Of a stretch of DNA of 64,000 bases, positions 9,733 through 19,049 are shown piece by piece. The position numbers and the translations under genes were made by a program. Numbering within the stretch: position 1 is the first letter of the stretch; the number at the start of each line of letters is the position of its first letter. Source of the DNA: Mesotaenium endlicherianum (Eukaryota > Streptophyta > Zygnematophyceae > Zygnematales > Mesotaeniaceae); the NCBI GenBank assembly GCA_009602735.1, contig WELA01010783.1, forward strand, positions 1 through 64,000. Direction: 5' to 3'. The notes under the pieces were generated by a model that was not told the origin of the DNA, ran no database searches, and saw only the letters and a program-made list of their open reading frames with translations.

Positions 9733-9782
9733 ATAAAAACCCTCTTGCCCCGGGCTTAAGCCCGGGGCAAGAGGGTTTTTAT
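9733..9782. terminator. 50-bp perfect palindrome, probable terminator
   Basis: Every base from 9733 to 9782 pairs with its mirror. The centre is CTTAAG, the stem is GC-rich (CCCTCTTGCCCCGGG on one side), and A5 and T5 flank it, so it can terminate in both directions. It lies just after the minus-strand gene ending at 9807 and before trmH. The exact palindromy is unusually long for a terminator. Confidence 0.85.
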
Positions 9783-9806
9783 GGTCACTGTCAAAACCAT
9801 GCGTGT

Positions 9807-10376
9807 TTAGTCTCTTTCGCGACGGTCCCAGCCTCTGCCGTGTTCGCGCTCACGTTCACCGCGGTCTCCCCAACGGCCACCACGGTCATCATCGTCGCGG
9901 TCTCCCCTGTCCCATTTGCGGTTATCGTGGCCATTGTAGAATTTGTCTTTCCTTTTTCCGCCATAACCATAACGATCGCCACCATAAGCCGGGTATCTGT
10001 TGTCCACTACCACGGGCCTTCTGTAGGTATTGTAATAATCACTATAACGATCTCGGTAATAATCGCAACGATACCAGGGTCTGGGTTCATTGATTGCTAC
10101 TTTATATCCGCCATAAAGATCATAATCACTATACATAGCAGGCAAAGAAGCGCCGATCACCCAGCGTCCATCGCTCAGGTAAATGAATGAGCGATGGGGA
10201 ATATCGTAATAACTATCGATCTCAGGGAGGTAATAATAATCGCCCTCATATTCACCGGGCAAGCCCCAGGCAGGTCTTCCTATGTTGAGGTTCACATTCA
10301 GTCGAACCTGTGCTTCTGTATAACTGCTCATCAGCACAGCTGCGAGCAACAAGGTGGGTAGAATTAACTTTTTCAT
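9807..10376 (-). CDS. Exported Tyr/Asp/Arg-rich protein of unknown function
   Basis: 189 residues from the ATG at 10376, which gives a good signal peptide (1-22, ending TEAQ); the frame stays open further upstream, but that part looks non-coding. The mature N-terminal part contains NIGRPAWG and Tyr-rich runs (YYYLPEIDSYYDIP) and resembles Bacteroidota exported proteins with YXXD and RPWY motifs. The last 60 residues are a low-complexity Asp/Arg/Gly tail (RDDDDRGGRWGDRGERE). I do not recognise a function. The tail may bind ions or polyanions, which is only a guess. The 50-bp palindrome immediately downstream probably ends the transcript. Confidence 0.8.
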   Translation of the reverse strand: MKKLILPTLLLAAVLMSSYTEAQVRLNVNLNIGRPAWGLPGEYEGDYYYLPEIDSYYDIPHRSFIYLSDGRWVIGASLPAMYSDYDLYGGYKVAINEPRPWYRCDYYRDRYSDYYNTYRRPVVVDNRYPAYGGDRYGYGGKRKDKFYNGHDNRKWDRGDRDDDDRGGRWGDRGEREREHGRGWDRRERD

Positions 10377-10457
10377 GGTAGAACGTTTTATACTGTATAT
10401 AAGCCAAACGCAATGCCAGAAACGACTAAATCTGTTAAACAAATGTAAATCTGCATC

Positions 10458-11471
10458 TTATAAGGGACTGATACCCAGGCCAGGTTTTCCTGATACACGA
10501 ACAGTTCCGAAATCATAAGTAAGCCCTTGTGCTACATCTTGTGATAACAGCAAGGGGCCGTCCAGGTCTGCATAATCCAGTTGCGGCAGAAAATGCGCAA
10601 TAGCCGATGAACCAATTGTAGATTCGTTCATACTTCCCATCATTACCTGCATGCCCAATGAACGTGCTTTTGTGATCATTCGCCTGGCAGGCGTGATGCC
10701 ACTGCATTTGGTGAGCTTGATATTGATCCCGTGAAAATGGCCATGGCATTTTTCCACGTCTGTTTCCGATACGCAACTTTCATCTGCAAATAATGGAAGT
10801 GATGATCGTTCAAATAAAACTTTCATCCCCTCCCAATTGTCTTTCGCAAGTGGTTGTTCGATGAACTCTACCCCCAGTTCGGCCAGTTGCGGTATTTTTT
10901 CCAATGCTTCTTCGGTTGTCCATCCGGCATTGGCATCGATCCTGAAACGGGCATCGGTATTGACTCGCAATGCTTTTACAATGGCGATGTCTTCATCGGT
11001 TCCCAGTTTGATCTTGTATACCGGCCAGGGTTTTGCTTTCATTTTGCCCACCATTTGGTCTATCTGGTCAATACCAATGGTATAGTCTGTGATAGCAGTG
11101 TGTTCCCATTCCGTATCCCACAAGGCATAGAGCGGCCGGCCTTTCATTTTTCCGTACAGGTCCCAGCAGGCTATGTCCAGTGCACATACAAGGAATGGAT
11201 TGTTTGGAAAAAGATGGTGCAGGTAATGCCAGTATCTTTCGGGGTCGGTGAGTGCAAATTTCTCCACCAATGTTTTTTTGCTTTCCAGGTCTGCCATCAT
11301 TTGTTCCACTGTGATATTGTAATACACAATGGCCGGCGCTTCGCCGATGCCGGTAAAAGGCCCCAATTCCAGTGTTACTACCAATGCAGGCTGATGGGTT
11401 TTGGTACGTCCGTTCGAAATGGAGAACGGGTATTGAAAAGGGAGGTTCTGCTGCCAGTATCGAAGTTTCAA
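10458..11471 (-). CDS. Dipeptide epimerase, L-Ala-D/L-Glu epimerase-like (enolase superfamily)
   Basis: 337 residues with the muconate-lactonizing subgroup layout. The catalytic KxK pair is Lys153/Lys155 in YKIKLG, the metal ligands are Asp179 (DANAGW), Glu205 (FIEQPL) and Asp230 (FADES), and the opposing base is Lys252 in NIKLTK. This set, with the CSGIT segment, is typical of dipeptide epimerases that turn L-Ala-D-Glu from peptidoglycan breakdown into L-Ala-L-Glu for degradation. Substrate specificity is inferred. It follows the glucanotransferase gene by 15 bases on the same strand. Other recycling genes in the window are mpl (41357) and the DUF1343 muramidase (55262). Confidence 0.88.
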   Translation of the reverse strand: MKLRYWQQNLPFQYPFSISNGRTKTHQPALVVTLELGPFTGIGEAPAIVYYNITVEQMMADLESKKTLVEKFALTDPERYWHYLHHLFPNNPFLVCALDIACWDLYGKMKGRPLYALWDTEWEHTAITDYTIGIDQIDQMVGKMKAKPWPVYKIKLGTDEDIAIVKALRVNTDARFRIDANAGWTTEEALEKIPQLAELGVEFIEQPLAKDNWEGMKVLFERSSLPLFADESCVSETDVEKCHGHFHGINIKLTKCSGITPARRMITKARSLGMQVMMGSMNESTIGSSAIAHFLPQLDYADLDGPLLLSQDVAQGLTYDFGTVRVSGKPGLGISPL

Positions 11472-11486
11472 AGCTGTTAGTTTAAA

Positions 11487-14282
11487 TTAATCAGACAATC
11501 TGCCACTGGCTATTACATAACCATGAAATTCTTCATTGAATGCATTGGCCGCAAGTAATGATTCCAAAGTAAGGTGCATGCGGTATTGCCAGTAATGGCG
11601 GGGATTGGCGGGTACGTTGATGCGTTCTTCACCGGGGTTCTCACGGCGTAATTGCTCGCTTATGCCCAGGATATCCTGCAATTGAAAAATGCTCCACATG
11701 GCAGGTGAATGTAGGTGCTGCAATACAATGGCTTTGTTGATCCATGGCTCACAATAATAAGGCGCCGTTCCGGGCTCCCCAAGTTCCTCGTTGTAGAATT
11801 GCTGTATCGTTGTTTTGTCTTCTTCCCACCAGCCACGAATGGTGCTCATATCATGCGTAGAGGGCGTTACCACGCTCAGGTAAGGCGCATCTTTTGGGTT
11901 GAAGAATTTTATATGATTAGCCTTAGGCATCCGCTGTATCTCAAGGCTCAGCAGCCCCAATTGGTGCATCACATCGGGTACACAAGCCGGTACAAGACCC
12001 AGGTCTTCTCCACATACCAGCATATTGGTCACCCGCTTCAAAGCAGGCAGCTTCAGCAACGCTTCTTTCTTCCAGAACTCATCCTGCCTGCGGAAAAAAT
12101 AATCTATGTACAGCTCATGCAGGGCTTGTTTTGTCTGCTCATCGAGGTGGCGATATGAACTGGTATTTTCCATCCCGAAACGGAAATGAAAATGCATGCC
12201 ATCAGCCTGCTCCGCTTCGAACAATATCACATTGCTGATCAAATCGAAAAGGCCGGCCTTGACTTTCTGGTGATGCTCATCATTTTCCAGCGTTGCGAAA
12301 TAGGTCTCTACCTGCCGTTGTGTAGCAAAAGCAGGTTTGAGAGAATACGAGCCATCTCCGGCAGATTGCAGGAATTCTTTTTTAACCAGGTTGTTGTCGT
12401 GCCCGAATATTTCCCATAATACCTGGTCTGAAATATACGGCTGGGTAAACCGATGCAGATCGGTGTTAATCTTCCTGCTGTGAAATTCATTGATGTGTAC
12501 CGGAATAGCGGGCACAAAATGTCCCATGATGCCTTCTATCGCATGCATAGGTATACTGAATATCCTGAAGAAACCCAATATATGATCGATGCGAAAAGCA
12601 TCGAAATAGTAACTCATCTGTTCGAAACGCTGCTTCCACCAGGCGAAGCCATCTTCACGCATACGTTCCCAGTTGTAAGTGGGAAATCCCCAGTTCTGTC
12701 CCTTCACTGCAAAATCATCGGGTGGTGCACCCGCCTGCGCATCCATGTGATACAATTCAGGGTTCTGCCAGGCATCCACACCATGCCTGTATACACCAAT
12801 GGCGATATCCCCTTTAACAATGATGCCATTCTCATGTGCATAAGCAGTGGCTTCTTTCAGTTGCAGGTGCAGGTTGTACTGGATATAATAATGCAACCCA
12901 ATTTCATCGCGGTGTGAACCGATCAATGTTTGAATAGCTCCTGCATCGTAACGTGTATATTGAGGCCATTGGTTGAAATCAACTGTTCCATAGAGGTCGC
13001 GCAGGTAACAAAAAGCTGCATATGGTTCGAGCCAATGTTTATTCTGTTCAAAATAATCCTGGTAATCCTTGAGCAGGAAAAAATTATTTTTAACTTCTGC
13101 ATACAGTTCCTGGATGATCGACCACTTGGTCTTGATTACCGATTCATAATCGACTACCGGCAAATGGTTCAGCCGCTCTCTTTCTTTGGATATTTTTTGT
13201 CGTATGGTTTTGTTTTTAGCACCGGCAAGCGCTTCCACATTCAGGTAAATAGGATGCAATGCAAAAGCCGAAATCGCTGCATACGGATAAGAATCTGTCC
13301 AGCTATGTGTAGCCGTTGTATCGTTCACCGGCAACAGCTGTATCAGTTTCAAGCCGGTAGTACGTGCCCAGTTGACCAGCAGTTTCAGGTCGGTAAACTC
13401 TCCTACTCCCAGGCTCTGCTCACTGCGCAGGCCGAACACAGGAATAGCAACGCCTGCACCCTTCCAGGTATTATCGGGCAATATGGTGAATCCATCATTC
13501 ACAGTCACCTGCTTGTTTTTGGCGCCAGGGTCGTTCAATATCCTGTTGTCGCCATCTTCATACAGCAGGAAAATATTTTTCTCCGTATCGTATACACCAT
13601 ACTTGTAAGCAATCGGGAAAGACGCGTGGCCCAGATCGAGCGATGCTGTAAAGCAATCCTCCCCTTCCTGCCTGTTCATCAATACCGGTGCAACAGTATC
13701 CCAATTCCCCAATTCAACAGTATTGCCCAGTATGCAGAGGGTTTGGCCGGCTTGCAAGAGCGGACTCTTTACCATCAGCACATGCGTTGTTTTTCCAACA
13801 TGATCGCTTTTTATAGCTGTATGGTTGTGTTTCAGTAAAACCTGCTTGAAGGGCTCTGTATAAAATGCGTTCTCAAAATAACCGGCGTAATTCCAGGCAT
13901 CGTAAAAAATAGTCTCTGCTTTACAGAGTTTGGCAGGATTGAATTTTTTATCGGCGCCCCAGTCAAAACTGATGAGGCCATCTGCATTTTTCAGTACATA
14001 ATTATACGTAATCTCCTGGTCGGTGCATTGCGCCTCATTCAATTCGATAACAGCCCGCCAATAATCGCCGTTTTCATATTCCATGGACAATGCACCTGCT
14101 AAATCGTTATTGCCTAACAACAAATGATTTCCCACGATGAACAGTTCTTGTCCGAATAACGTATGAAATTTCAGTTGGAAGGTTATTTTCCGAAATACGC
14201 CTGGCGCTTTTTTTACCACAGCAGTTGCAGGCACAGCAGGAGCATGATATTGTCTGGCAGAAGGCAAGCGATCCGTTTTCAA
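11487..14282 (-). CDS. 4-alpha-glucanotransferase (GH77) with two N-terminal CBM20 modules, DPE2-like
   Basis: 931 residues. Two starch-binding CBM20-like domains lie at about 30-130 (FIVGNHLLLGNND) and 165-265 (CILGNTVELGNWD). A GH77 catalytic domain follows (about 275-925), with the nucleophile Asp near 566 in FRIDH, the acid/base Glu near 759 in CGEDLGLVP and the transition-state Asp near 811 in STHDMSTIRGWW. The tandem CBM20 plus GH77 layout is that of plant cytosolic DPE2 and its bacterial relatives, which move glucosyl units between maltose and glycogen-like glucans. No signal peptide is seen, so it is probably cytosolic. It is the first gene of a likely pair with the epimerase downstream. 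Confidence 0.92.
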   Translation of the reverse strand: MKTDRLPSARQYHAPAVPATAVVKKAPGVFRKITFQLKFHTLFGQELFIVGNHLLLGNNDLAGALSMEYENGDYWRAVIELNEAQCTDQEITYNYVLKNADGLISFDWGADKKFNPAKLCKAETIFYDAWNYAGYFENAFYTEPFKQVLLKHNHTAIKSDHVGKTTHVLMVKSPLLQAGQTLCILGNTVELGNWDTVAPVLMNRQEGEDCFTASLDLGHASFPIAYKYGVYDTEKNIFLLYEDGDNRILNDPGAKNKQVTVNDGFTILPDNTWKGAGVAIPVFGLRSEQSLGVGEFTDLKLLVNWARTTGLKLIQLLPVNDTTATHSWTDSYPYAAISAFALHPIYLNVEALAGAKNKTIRQKISKERERLNHLPVVDYESVIKTKWSIIQELYAEVKNNFFLLKDYQDYFEQNKHWLEPYAAFCYLRDLYGTVDFNQWPQYTRYDAGAIQTLIGSHRDEIGLHYYIQYNLHLQLKEATAYAHENGIIVKGDIAIGVYRHGVDAWQNPELYHMDAQAGAPPDDFAVKGQNWGFPTYNWERMREDGFAWWKQRFEQMSYYFDAFRIDHILGFFRIFSIPMHAIEGIMGHFVPAIPVHINEFHSRKINTDLHRFTQPYISDQVLWEIFGHDNNLVKKEFLQSAGDGSYSLKPAFATQRQVETYFATLENDEHHQKVKAGLFDLISNVILFEAEQADGMHFHFRFGMENTSSYRHLDEQTKQALHELYIDYFFRRQDEFWKKEALLKLPALKRVTNMLVCGEDLGLVPACVPDVMHQLGLLSLEIQRMPKANHIKFFNPKDAPYLSVVTPSTHDMSTIRGWWEEDKTTIQQFYNEELGEPGTAPYYCEPWINKAIVLQHLHSPAMWSIFQLQDILGISEQLRRENPGEERINVPANPRHYWQYRMHLTLESLLAANAFNEEFHGYVIASGRLSD

Positions 14283-14387
14283 TTCTTACAATATAGGGTT
14301 AGGGTGCTAAAGTAGTAAATAATGTGTATTTATAACACAATAAAAAGATCCAGCTTGCAAAATAAGCTTTCGCTCGCATTTATCCTG

Positions 14388-14419
14388 TTTTCGTGCTAAC
14401 AATCCTAGCCCTATCTTTG
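14388..14419 (+). promoter_or_regulatory. Candidate Bacteroidota promoter for the carboxyltransferase gene
   Basis: TATCTTTG at 14412-14419 matches the TAnnTTTG -7 consensus. TTTT at 14388-14391 sits 20 bases upstream, in the place of the -33 TTTG. The ATG follows at 14442, leaving a leader of about 17 bases. Confidence 0.6.
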
Positions 14420-14441
14420 GCATACTAACAATTGTTCGTAG

Positions 14442-16070
14442 ATGAAGCATGAATTCAACCGCAACGAAGACTGGATGAAGTTGGCTGTATCGCAGATGCG
14501 CAGCCGGTTTGAGCAGGTTTGCCAGGGAGGTGGTAAGAAAGCCCTTGCCCGCCAGGCAGAGCGTAACAAACTCACTGCCCGCGAAAGGATCACTTACCTG
14601 TGTGACAGTGACCAACCTTTTCATGAAATAGGCGCTTTCGCCGGTTATGATATGTATGAGGCTGAAGGCGGGTGCCCGGCCGGCGGAACCGTTGCCGGCA
14701 TCGGTTACATCAGTGGCAGGCAATGCGTGGTGGTGGCTAATGACCAGACCGTGAAAGCGGGCGCCTGGTTTCCCATCACCGGTAAAAAAAACCTGCGCTT
14801 GCAGGAAATAGCTATGGAGAACAGGTTGCCCATCATTTACCTGGTGGATAGTGCAGGTGTATTCCTTCCCATGCAGGATGAAATATTTCCCGACAAAGAA
14901 CATTTTGGCAGGATATTCCGCAACAATGCCCGCATGAGCGCTATGGGCATTACACAGATCGCGGCTGTGATGGGCGCATGCGTGGCAGGTGGCGCTTACC
15001 TGCCCATCATGAGTGATGAAACACTGATGGTAGAAGGCAACGGCAGTATTTTTTTAGCAGGGCCATATCTTGTTAAGGCAGCCATTGGCGAAGAAGTGGA
15101 TGCAGAAACATTGGGCGGCGCTGAAACACACAATGCCATCAGCGGCATTGCCGATTATAAATTCAGCAATGAACAGGAATGCCTCGATCACATCAAAAAA
15201 ATGGTATCTAAATTAGGGCCGCAACCATTGGCCGGGTTTAACAGAACAACTGCCCTGCCACCTAAAAAAGATCCTGCGCATTTATATGACATCATTCCCG
15301 AAGGTAACCTTAAACCTTACGATATGCGCGAGATTATCGCCTGTATTACGGATGACAGTGTATTCGAAGAATTTAAACAGGAATATGGACAAACCATTCT
15401 CTGTGGATATGCCCGTATCGACGGATGGGCAGTAGGTATTGTGGCTAACCAACGGCTCATAAGCAAAACAAAAAAAGGAGAAATGCAATTGGGCGGTGTT
15501 ATTTACAATGATAGTGCCGATAAAGCAGCCCGTTTCATTCTCAATTGTAACCAGAAAAAAATACCACTTGTTTTTTTACAGGATGTGACCGGCTTCATGG
15601 TAGGCAGCCGCAGCGAACACAGTGGCATCATCAAAGACGGCGCCAAGCTGGTGAATGCAGTGGCCAATTCTGTGGTGCCCAAGATCACCATCATAGTAGG
15701 CAATAGCTATGGCGCCGGTAATTATGCCATGTGCGGCAAAGCCTATGATCCGCGTTTCATTTATGCATGGCCTTCGGCCAGGATCGCGGTGATGGGTGGT
15801 GAGCAGGCTGCTAAAACTTTATTACAGATACAGGTAGCGGCCATGAAGCAACAAGGCAAAGAAATATCGTCCGAAGAAGAACAGCAATTGTTGCAAACCA
15901 TCAAAGACCGTTACGAAAGCCAGACCTCTCCTTATTATGCAGCGGCCAGGTTATGGGTAGATGATATCATTGACCCCATTCAAACACGCGAACTGATCTC
16001 TGCCGGTATTCATGCAGCCAATCAAAATGCCGTCATTGACGAATTTAAAACCGGTGTATTTCAGGTCTGA
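14442..16070 (+). CDS. Acyl-CoA carboxylase carboxyltransferase (beta) subunit, methylcrotonyl-CoA type
   Basis: 542 residues, the usual length for biotin-dependent carboxyltransferase beta subunits. Two crotonase-like halves are seen. In the N half, GGTVAGIGYISGRQC and VDSAGVFLPMQDEIFPDKE followed by GACVAGGAYLP resemble methylcrotonyl-CoA carboxylase beta. In the C half, VFLQDVTGFMVG and IIVGNSYGAGNYAMCGKAYDPRF form the second oxyanion site. It would transfer the carboxyl group from biotin to a branched acyl-CoA, as in leucine degradation. No biotin-carboxylase or carrier gene lies next to it, so partners must be elsewhere. The exact substrate is inferred. Confidence 0.88.
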   Translation: MKHEFNRNEDWMKLAVSQMRSRFEQVCQGGGKKALARQAERNKLTARERITYLCDSDQPFHEIGAFAGYDMYEAEGGCPAGGTVAGIGYISGRQCVVVANDQTVKAGAWFPITGKKNLRLQEIAMENRLPIIYLVDSAGVFLPMQDEIFPDKEHFGRIFRNNARMSAMGITQIAAVMGACVAGGAYLPIMSDETLMVEGNGSIFLAGPYLVKAAIGEEVDAETLGGAETHNAISGIADYKFSNEQECLDHIKKMVSKLGPQPLAGFNRTTALPPKKDPAHLYDIIPEGNLKPYDMREIIACITDDSVFEEFKQEYGQTILCGYARIDGWAVGIVANQRLISKTKKGEMQLGGVIYNDSADKAARFILNCNQKKIPLVFLQDVTGFMVGSRSEHSGIIKDGAKLVNAVANSVVPKITIIVGNSYGAGNYAMCGKAYDPRFIYAWPSARIAVMGGEQAAKTLLQIQVAAMKQQGKEISSEEEQQLLQTIKDRYESQTSPYYAAARLWVDDIIDPIQTRELISAGIHAANQNAVIDEFKTGVFQV

Positions 16071-16123
16071 GATCACATTGAAAATATTGCGCTAATTTTA
16101 ACGCCTCATTCATTATCTATTCC

Positions 16124-16912
16124 ATGTCATTACCCATTTATATTGTCAATGCATTTACACATACGATGTTCGGCGGCAATCCGGCAGCTGTATGTCCGCT
16201 TGAGTCCTGGCTTCCCACCGATACCATGCAACAATTAGCCAATCAAAACAATTTATCTGAGACTGCTTTTTTTGTGCAACGGAAAGACGGCGCTTATGAT
16301 ATCCGTTGGTTCACTCCTGAATTTGAAATAGACCTTGCCGGGCATCCAACACTGGCTACTGCATTCATCATTTTCACAGAACTGGGATACGATCGGCCAT
16401 CTATCCGCTTTTATTGCAAAAGCGGCGAACTCAACGTTACCCGTAAAGAAGATATATTGGAAATGAATTTCCCTGCACGCATGCCCGTTGCTGTAGAAGC
16501 GCCGGTTGAATTGCTGAAGGGACTGAGTATCCCTCCTGCCCGTGTACTGAAGTCGCGCGATTATTTTTTGGTGTACAACACACAGGAAGAGGTAGAAAAA
16601 GTAGTACCCGATTTTTTACACCTAAACCGGGTGCTCAATACAATAGGCATTATTGTTACCGCCAAAGGGCATGAAGCAGATTTCGTTTCACGATTTTTTG
16701 TCCCCAACTCCGTTATCGGAGAAGACCCTGTTACCGGATCAGCCCATGCTACACTCATTCCATTCTGGGCCAATGAACTACAGCGAACAGATATGAAAGC
16801 CATTCAAATGTCTAAAAGGCGGGGGCATCTTTGGTGTGGTTTTCTGGGAGAAAGGGTTACCATTGCCGGACAGGCCATATTGTACATGAAAGGAACTTAT
16901 TCGCTGTCATGA
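16124..16912 (+). CDS. PhzF-family isomerase
   Basis: 262 residues with the PhzF fold of two similar halves. The N-terminal IVNAFTHTMFGGNPAAV and the segment NNLSETAFF with catalytic Glu46 are characteristic, as are LAGHPTLATAFI and, in the second half, GEDPVTGSAHATLIPFW. Family members are cofactor-free isomerases or epimerases. No phenazine genes are nearby, so a housekeeping role is more likely than phenazine synthesis. The stop codon overlaps the start of rnhA (ATGA), indicating translational coupling. Confidence 0.9.
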   Translation: MSLPIYIVNAFTHTMFGGNPAAVCPLESWLPTDTMQQLANQNNLSETAFFVQRKDGAYDIRWFTPEFEIDLAGHPTLATAFIIFTELGYDRPSIRFYCKSGELNVTRKEDILEMNFPARMPVAVEAPVELLKGLSIPPARVLKSRDYFLVYNTQEEVEKVVPDFLHLNRVLNTIGIIVTAKGHEADFVSRFFVPNSVIGEDPVTGSAHATLIPFWANELQRTDMKAIQMSKRRGHLWCGFLGERVTIAGQAILYMKGTYSLS

Positions 16913-17394
16913 GTGAACAACTACAGGGACACCAGTTACTCATTTATACCGATGGCGCTGCAAGGGGTAATCCCGGGCCTGGCGGTTATGGTGTGGTACT
17001 GCTATGGGGACAACAACGCAAAGAATTATCGGCCGGCTATCGTCTTACCACCAACAATCGTATGGAATTGCTGGCTGTGATCGTGGCACTGGAATCGCTC
17101 ACTAAAAAAAATATTCCACTCACCATCTATACCGATAGCCAGTATATAGTGAATGCCGTAGAAAAAAAATGGCTAGACAACTGGATACGCACCGATTTCA
17201 AAGGAGGAAAAAAAAATAAAGACCTCTGGACGCGTTATTATCAACTCACGCGCCATTACAAACCGCGCTTTGTATGGGTGAAGGGACATGCCGATAATGC
17301 CCTGAATAACCGTTGTGATGAGCTCGCTACAGCAGCGGCCGACGGCAAGCATTTATTGATTGATGAAGGATATGAGCGATCACTCAACGTCTGA
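16909..17394 (+). CDS. rnhA: Ribonuclease HI
   Basis: 161 residues from the ATG at 16909, which overlaps the phzF stop by four bases; longer starts would run inside phzF. The catalytic carboxylates are Asp15 (IYTDGAARGNPGPGG), Glu53 (NNRMELLAV), Asp76 (YTDSQYI) and Asp137 (NRCDELA), with His127 in KGHADN. The basic handle region (FKGGKKNKDLW) is present. It removes RNA from RNA-DNA hybrids. The last 15 bases overlap the end of the convergent manA gene. Confidence 0.96.
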   Translation: MSEQLQGHQLLIYTDGAARGNPGPGGYGVVLLWGQQRKELSAGYRLTTNNRMELLAVIVALESLTKKNIPLTIYTDSQYIVNAVEKKWLDNWIRTDFKGGKKNKDLWTRYYQLTRHYKPRFVWVKGHADNALNNRCDELATAAADGKHLLIDEGYERSLNV

Positions 17395-18606
17395 TGATCC
17401 GCCAGGCACGAATGCTTTGAAGATGGTACAAGGTCCGGATGCATAAATAGTATATTCCGCCCCCGGCAGCATAGCCACTGCTTCTCCCCTTTTCAGCACA
17501 AGGCTGTTATCGATCAATGCGCCGCCATCTGTTACAATGCATATTTCAAGCGAAGCAGCCCGGCTGGTATAAAAAAGTCCGCTATTGAGTTCAATTTTGC
17601 TGATACCAAAATCAGGCACAGGGCATGGATAAACGGTTTCTCCCGGAAGCACTGTTTTTCCATTCAGAATTTCAGGCACTACTTCTTCAAAAATGGTATG
17701 CTTCATGAGCTCCGGCACATCAATGTGTTTGGATGTGAGTCCGCCCCTTAACACATTATCGCTATTGGCCATCAACTCTATGTTTTGTCCCTGCAGGTAT
17801 GCATGCGGAATACCCGCACCCTGGAATATGGCCTGGCCGGGACTGAGCCGAACAATGTTGAAAAAATAAATCGAAAAAATACCTCTGTCAATATCCGCTC
17901 CTTCAGGCTGGTAAGCATACCATTCCGCCACCCACCATGCAGGGTGCGACGGGTCGATGGTCCCTTCCTGTTTCAACCGGATGGCTCTTTTTACCAATGT
18001 AGCCAATAAAGCACTTACTTCGGCTTGTCCCATTTCCATCACCAGCTGGTACAAAGCCTTAACGCCCGCTTTCTTGAAATAAGGCAGGAACACATTGAAT
18101 TCGGGCACTTCACTCAACAACTTTTCCAGCGCCGCTTTGGATTTAAATCCATGTAATAGCCAGAACTCGCTCAACGCTACCATCACTTCGGGTTTATGGT
18201 TGCGGTCTTTATAGTTGCGATGTGGTGCGTTCAATGGTATGCCCTCCGCTTCTTCCGCATCATATCCTTTTTCCGCTTCTTCCTTGGTAGGGTGCACTTG
18301 TATGGAAAGCATCTGCTTCACATCGAGCACTTTGAAGAGATAAGGCAATTCACCAAAAGCCTGGTACACTTTTTCACCCAGCATAGTTACCGGGTGATAG
18401 CTGATGGCTTCATATAATGATTGATTCCCTTTAGAAGAGATGAGTTCAGAAGGTGCAGAAGGATGTGCGCCCATCCAGTATTCTGCAAAAGGTTTTTTCT
18501 GTTCATTGGAAATACCCAAAAGATCCGGAATAAATTCAGCTCCGCCCCAAGCGTAGTGTTGCACTTTACCTTGCAGTCGTATGATTTTATCGCTTTGTTG
18601 TTGCAT
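17380..18606 (-). CDS. manA: Mannose-6-phosphate isomerase, class I
   Basis: 408 residues. Zinc-ligand motifs of type I phosphomannose isomerase are visible: LSIQVHPTKEEAEKGY, then HKPEVMVAL and, in the second half, IPHAYLQGQNIELMANSDN with RGGLTSKHID. It interconverts mannose-6-phosphate and fructose-6-phosphate in the cytoplasm, feeding GDP-mannose synthesis. The N-terminal GKVQHYAWGG is typical. The coding end overlaps the end of rnhA on the other strand by 15 bases. ATG at 18606. Confidence 0.95.
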   Translation of the reverse strand: MQQQSDKIIRLQGKVQHYAWGGAEFIPDLLGISNEQKKPFAEYWMGAHPSAPSELISSKGNQSLYEAISYHPVTMLGEKVYQAFGELPYLFKVLDVKQMLSIQVHPTKEEAEKGYDAEEAEGIPLNAPHRNYKDRNHKPEVMVALSEFWLLHGFKSKAALEKLLSEVPEFNVFLPYFKKAGVKALYQLVMEMGQAEVSALLATLVKRAIRLKQEGTIDPSHPAWWVAEWYAYQPEGADIDRGIFSIYFFNIVRLSPGQAIFQGAGIPHAYLQGQNIELMANSDNVLRGGLTSKHIDVPELMKHTIFEEVVPEILNGKTVLPGETVYPCPVPDFGISKIELNSGLFYTSRAASLEICIVTDGGALIDNSLVLKRGEAVAMLPGAEYTIYASGPCTIFKAFVPGGSSDVE

Positions 18607-18690
18607 CGATGAAACCCGTTAAACTTTAAAAAAACTACACATAGCAAATATCATACACAAGAACGAGAATTTAATGAAATCAAAGTTAAT

Positions 18691-19047
18691 ATGTTACACC
18701 ATTTACACACTGGCAAAATGGGCGAGCAACTCGCGGCAAACTACCTGTACGAGGCCGGGTATACCATTCTCCATCGCAACTGGCGTCACCGGCATTGGGA
18801 AGTGGACATCATTGCCTGCCGCGGCAACCGTTTGCATTTTGTAGAAGTGAAAACCCGGCAAAACCTCAGCTATGGCCTGCCCGAAGAAAGCATTACCAAA
18901 GAAAAAATGCAGCACCTGCGCAATGCGGCGGAAGCCTACCAATACCTCCATCCGCAGTGGCAATACCTCCAGTTCGATGTATTGGCCATTACATTGAACA
19001 ACCAACAAGCCGCAGCATTTTTTTTGATCGAGGATGTTTACTTTTAA
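18691..19047 (+). CDS. YraN/UPF0102 family endonuclease-like protein
   Basis: 118 residues, the usual family length. The N-terminal GEQLAANYLYEAGYTIL is the family signature, followed by a PD-(D/E)XK-type core: EVDIIA and FVEVKTR with the Glu-Val-Lys active-site pattern. The biochemical role of the family is not settled; members are thought to act on branched or recombining DNA. It ends two bases before the DUF885 gene, so the two form a unit. The neighbour manA is divergent. Confidence 0.92.
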   Translation: MLHHLHTGKMGEQLAANYLYEAGYTILHRNWRHRHWEVDIIACRGNRLHFVEVKTRQNLSYGLPEESITKEKMQHLRNAAEAYQYLHPQWQYLQFDVLAITLNNQQAAAFFLIEDVYF

Positions 19048-19049
19048 GG

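Noticed and set aside
14307-14903. 198-codon minus-strand frame over the start of the carboxyltransferase gene
   Set aside because: It is a shadow of the well-supported plus-strand gene at 14442.
16124-16912. Phenazine biosynthesis cluster
   Set aside because: Only a PhzF homologue is present, with no other phz genes around; PhzF-family proteins are common outside phenazine pathways.
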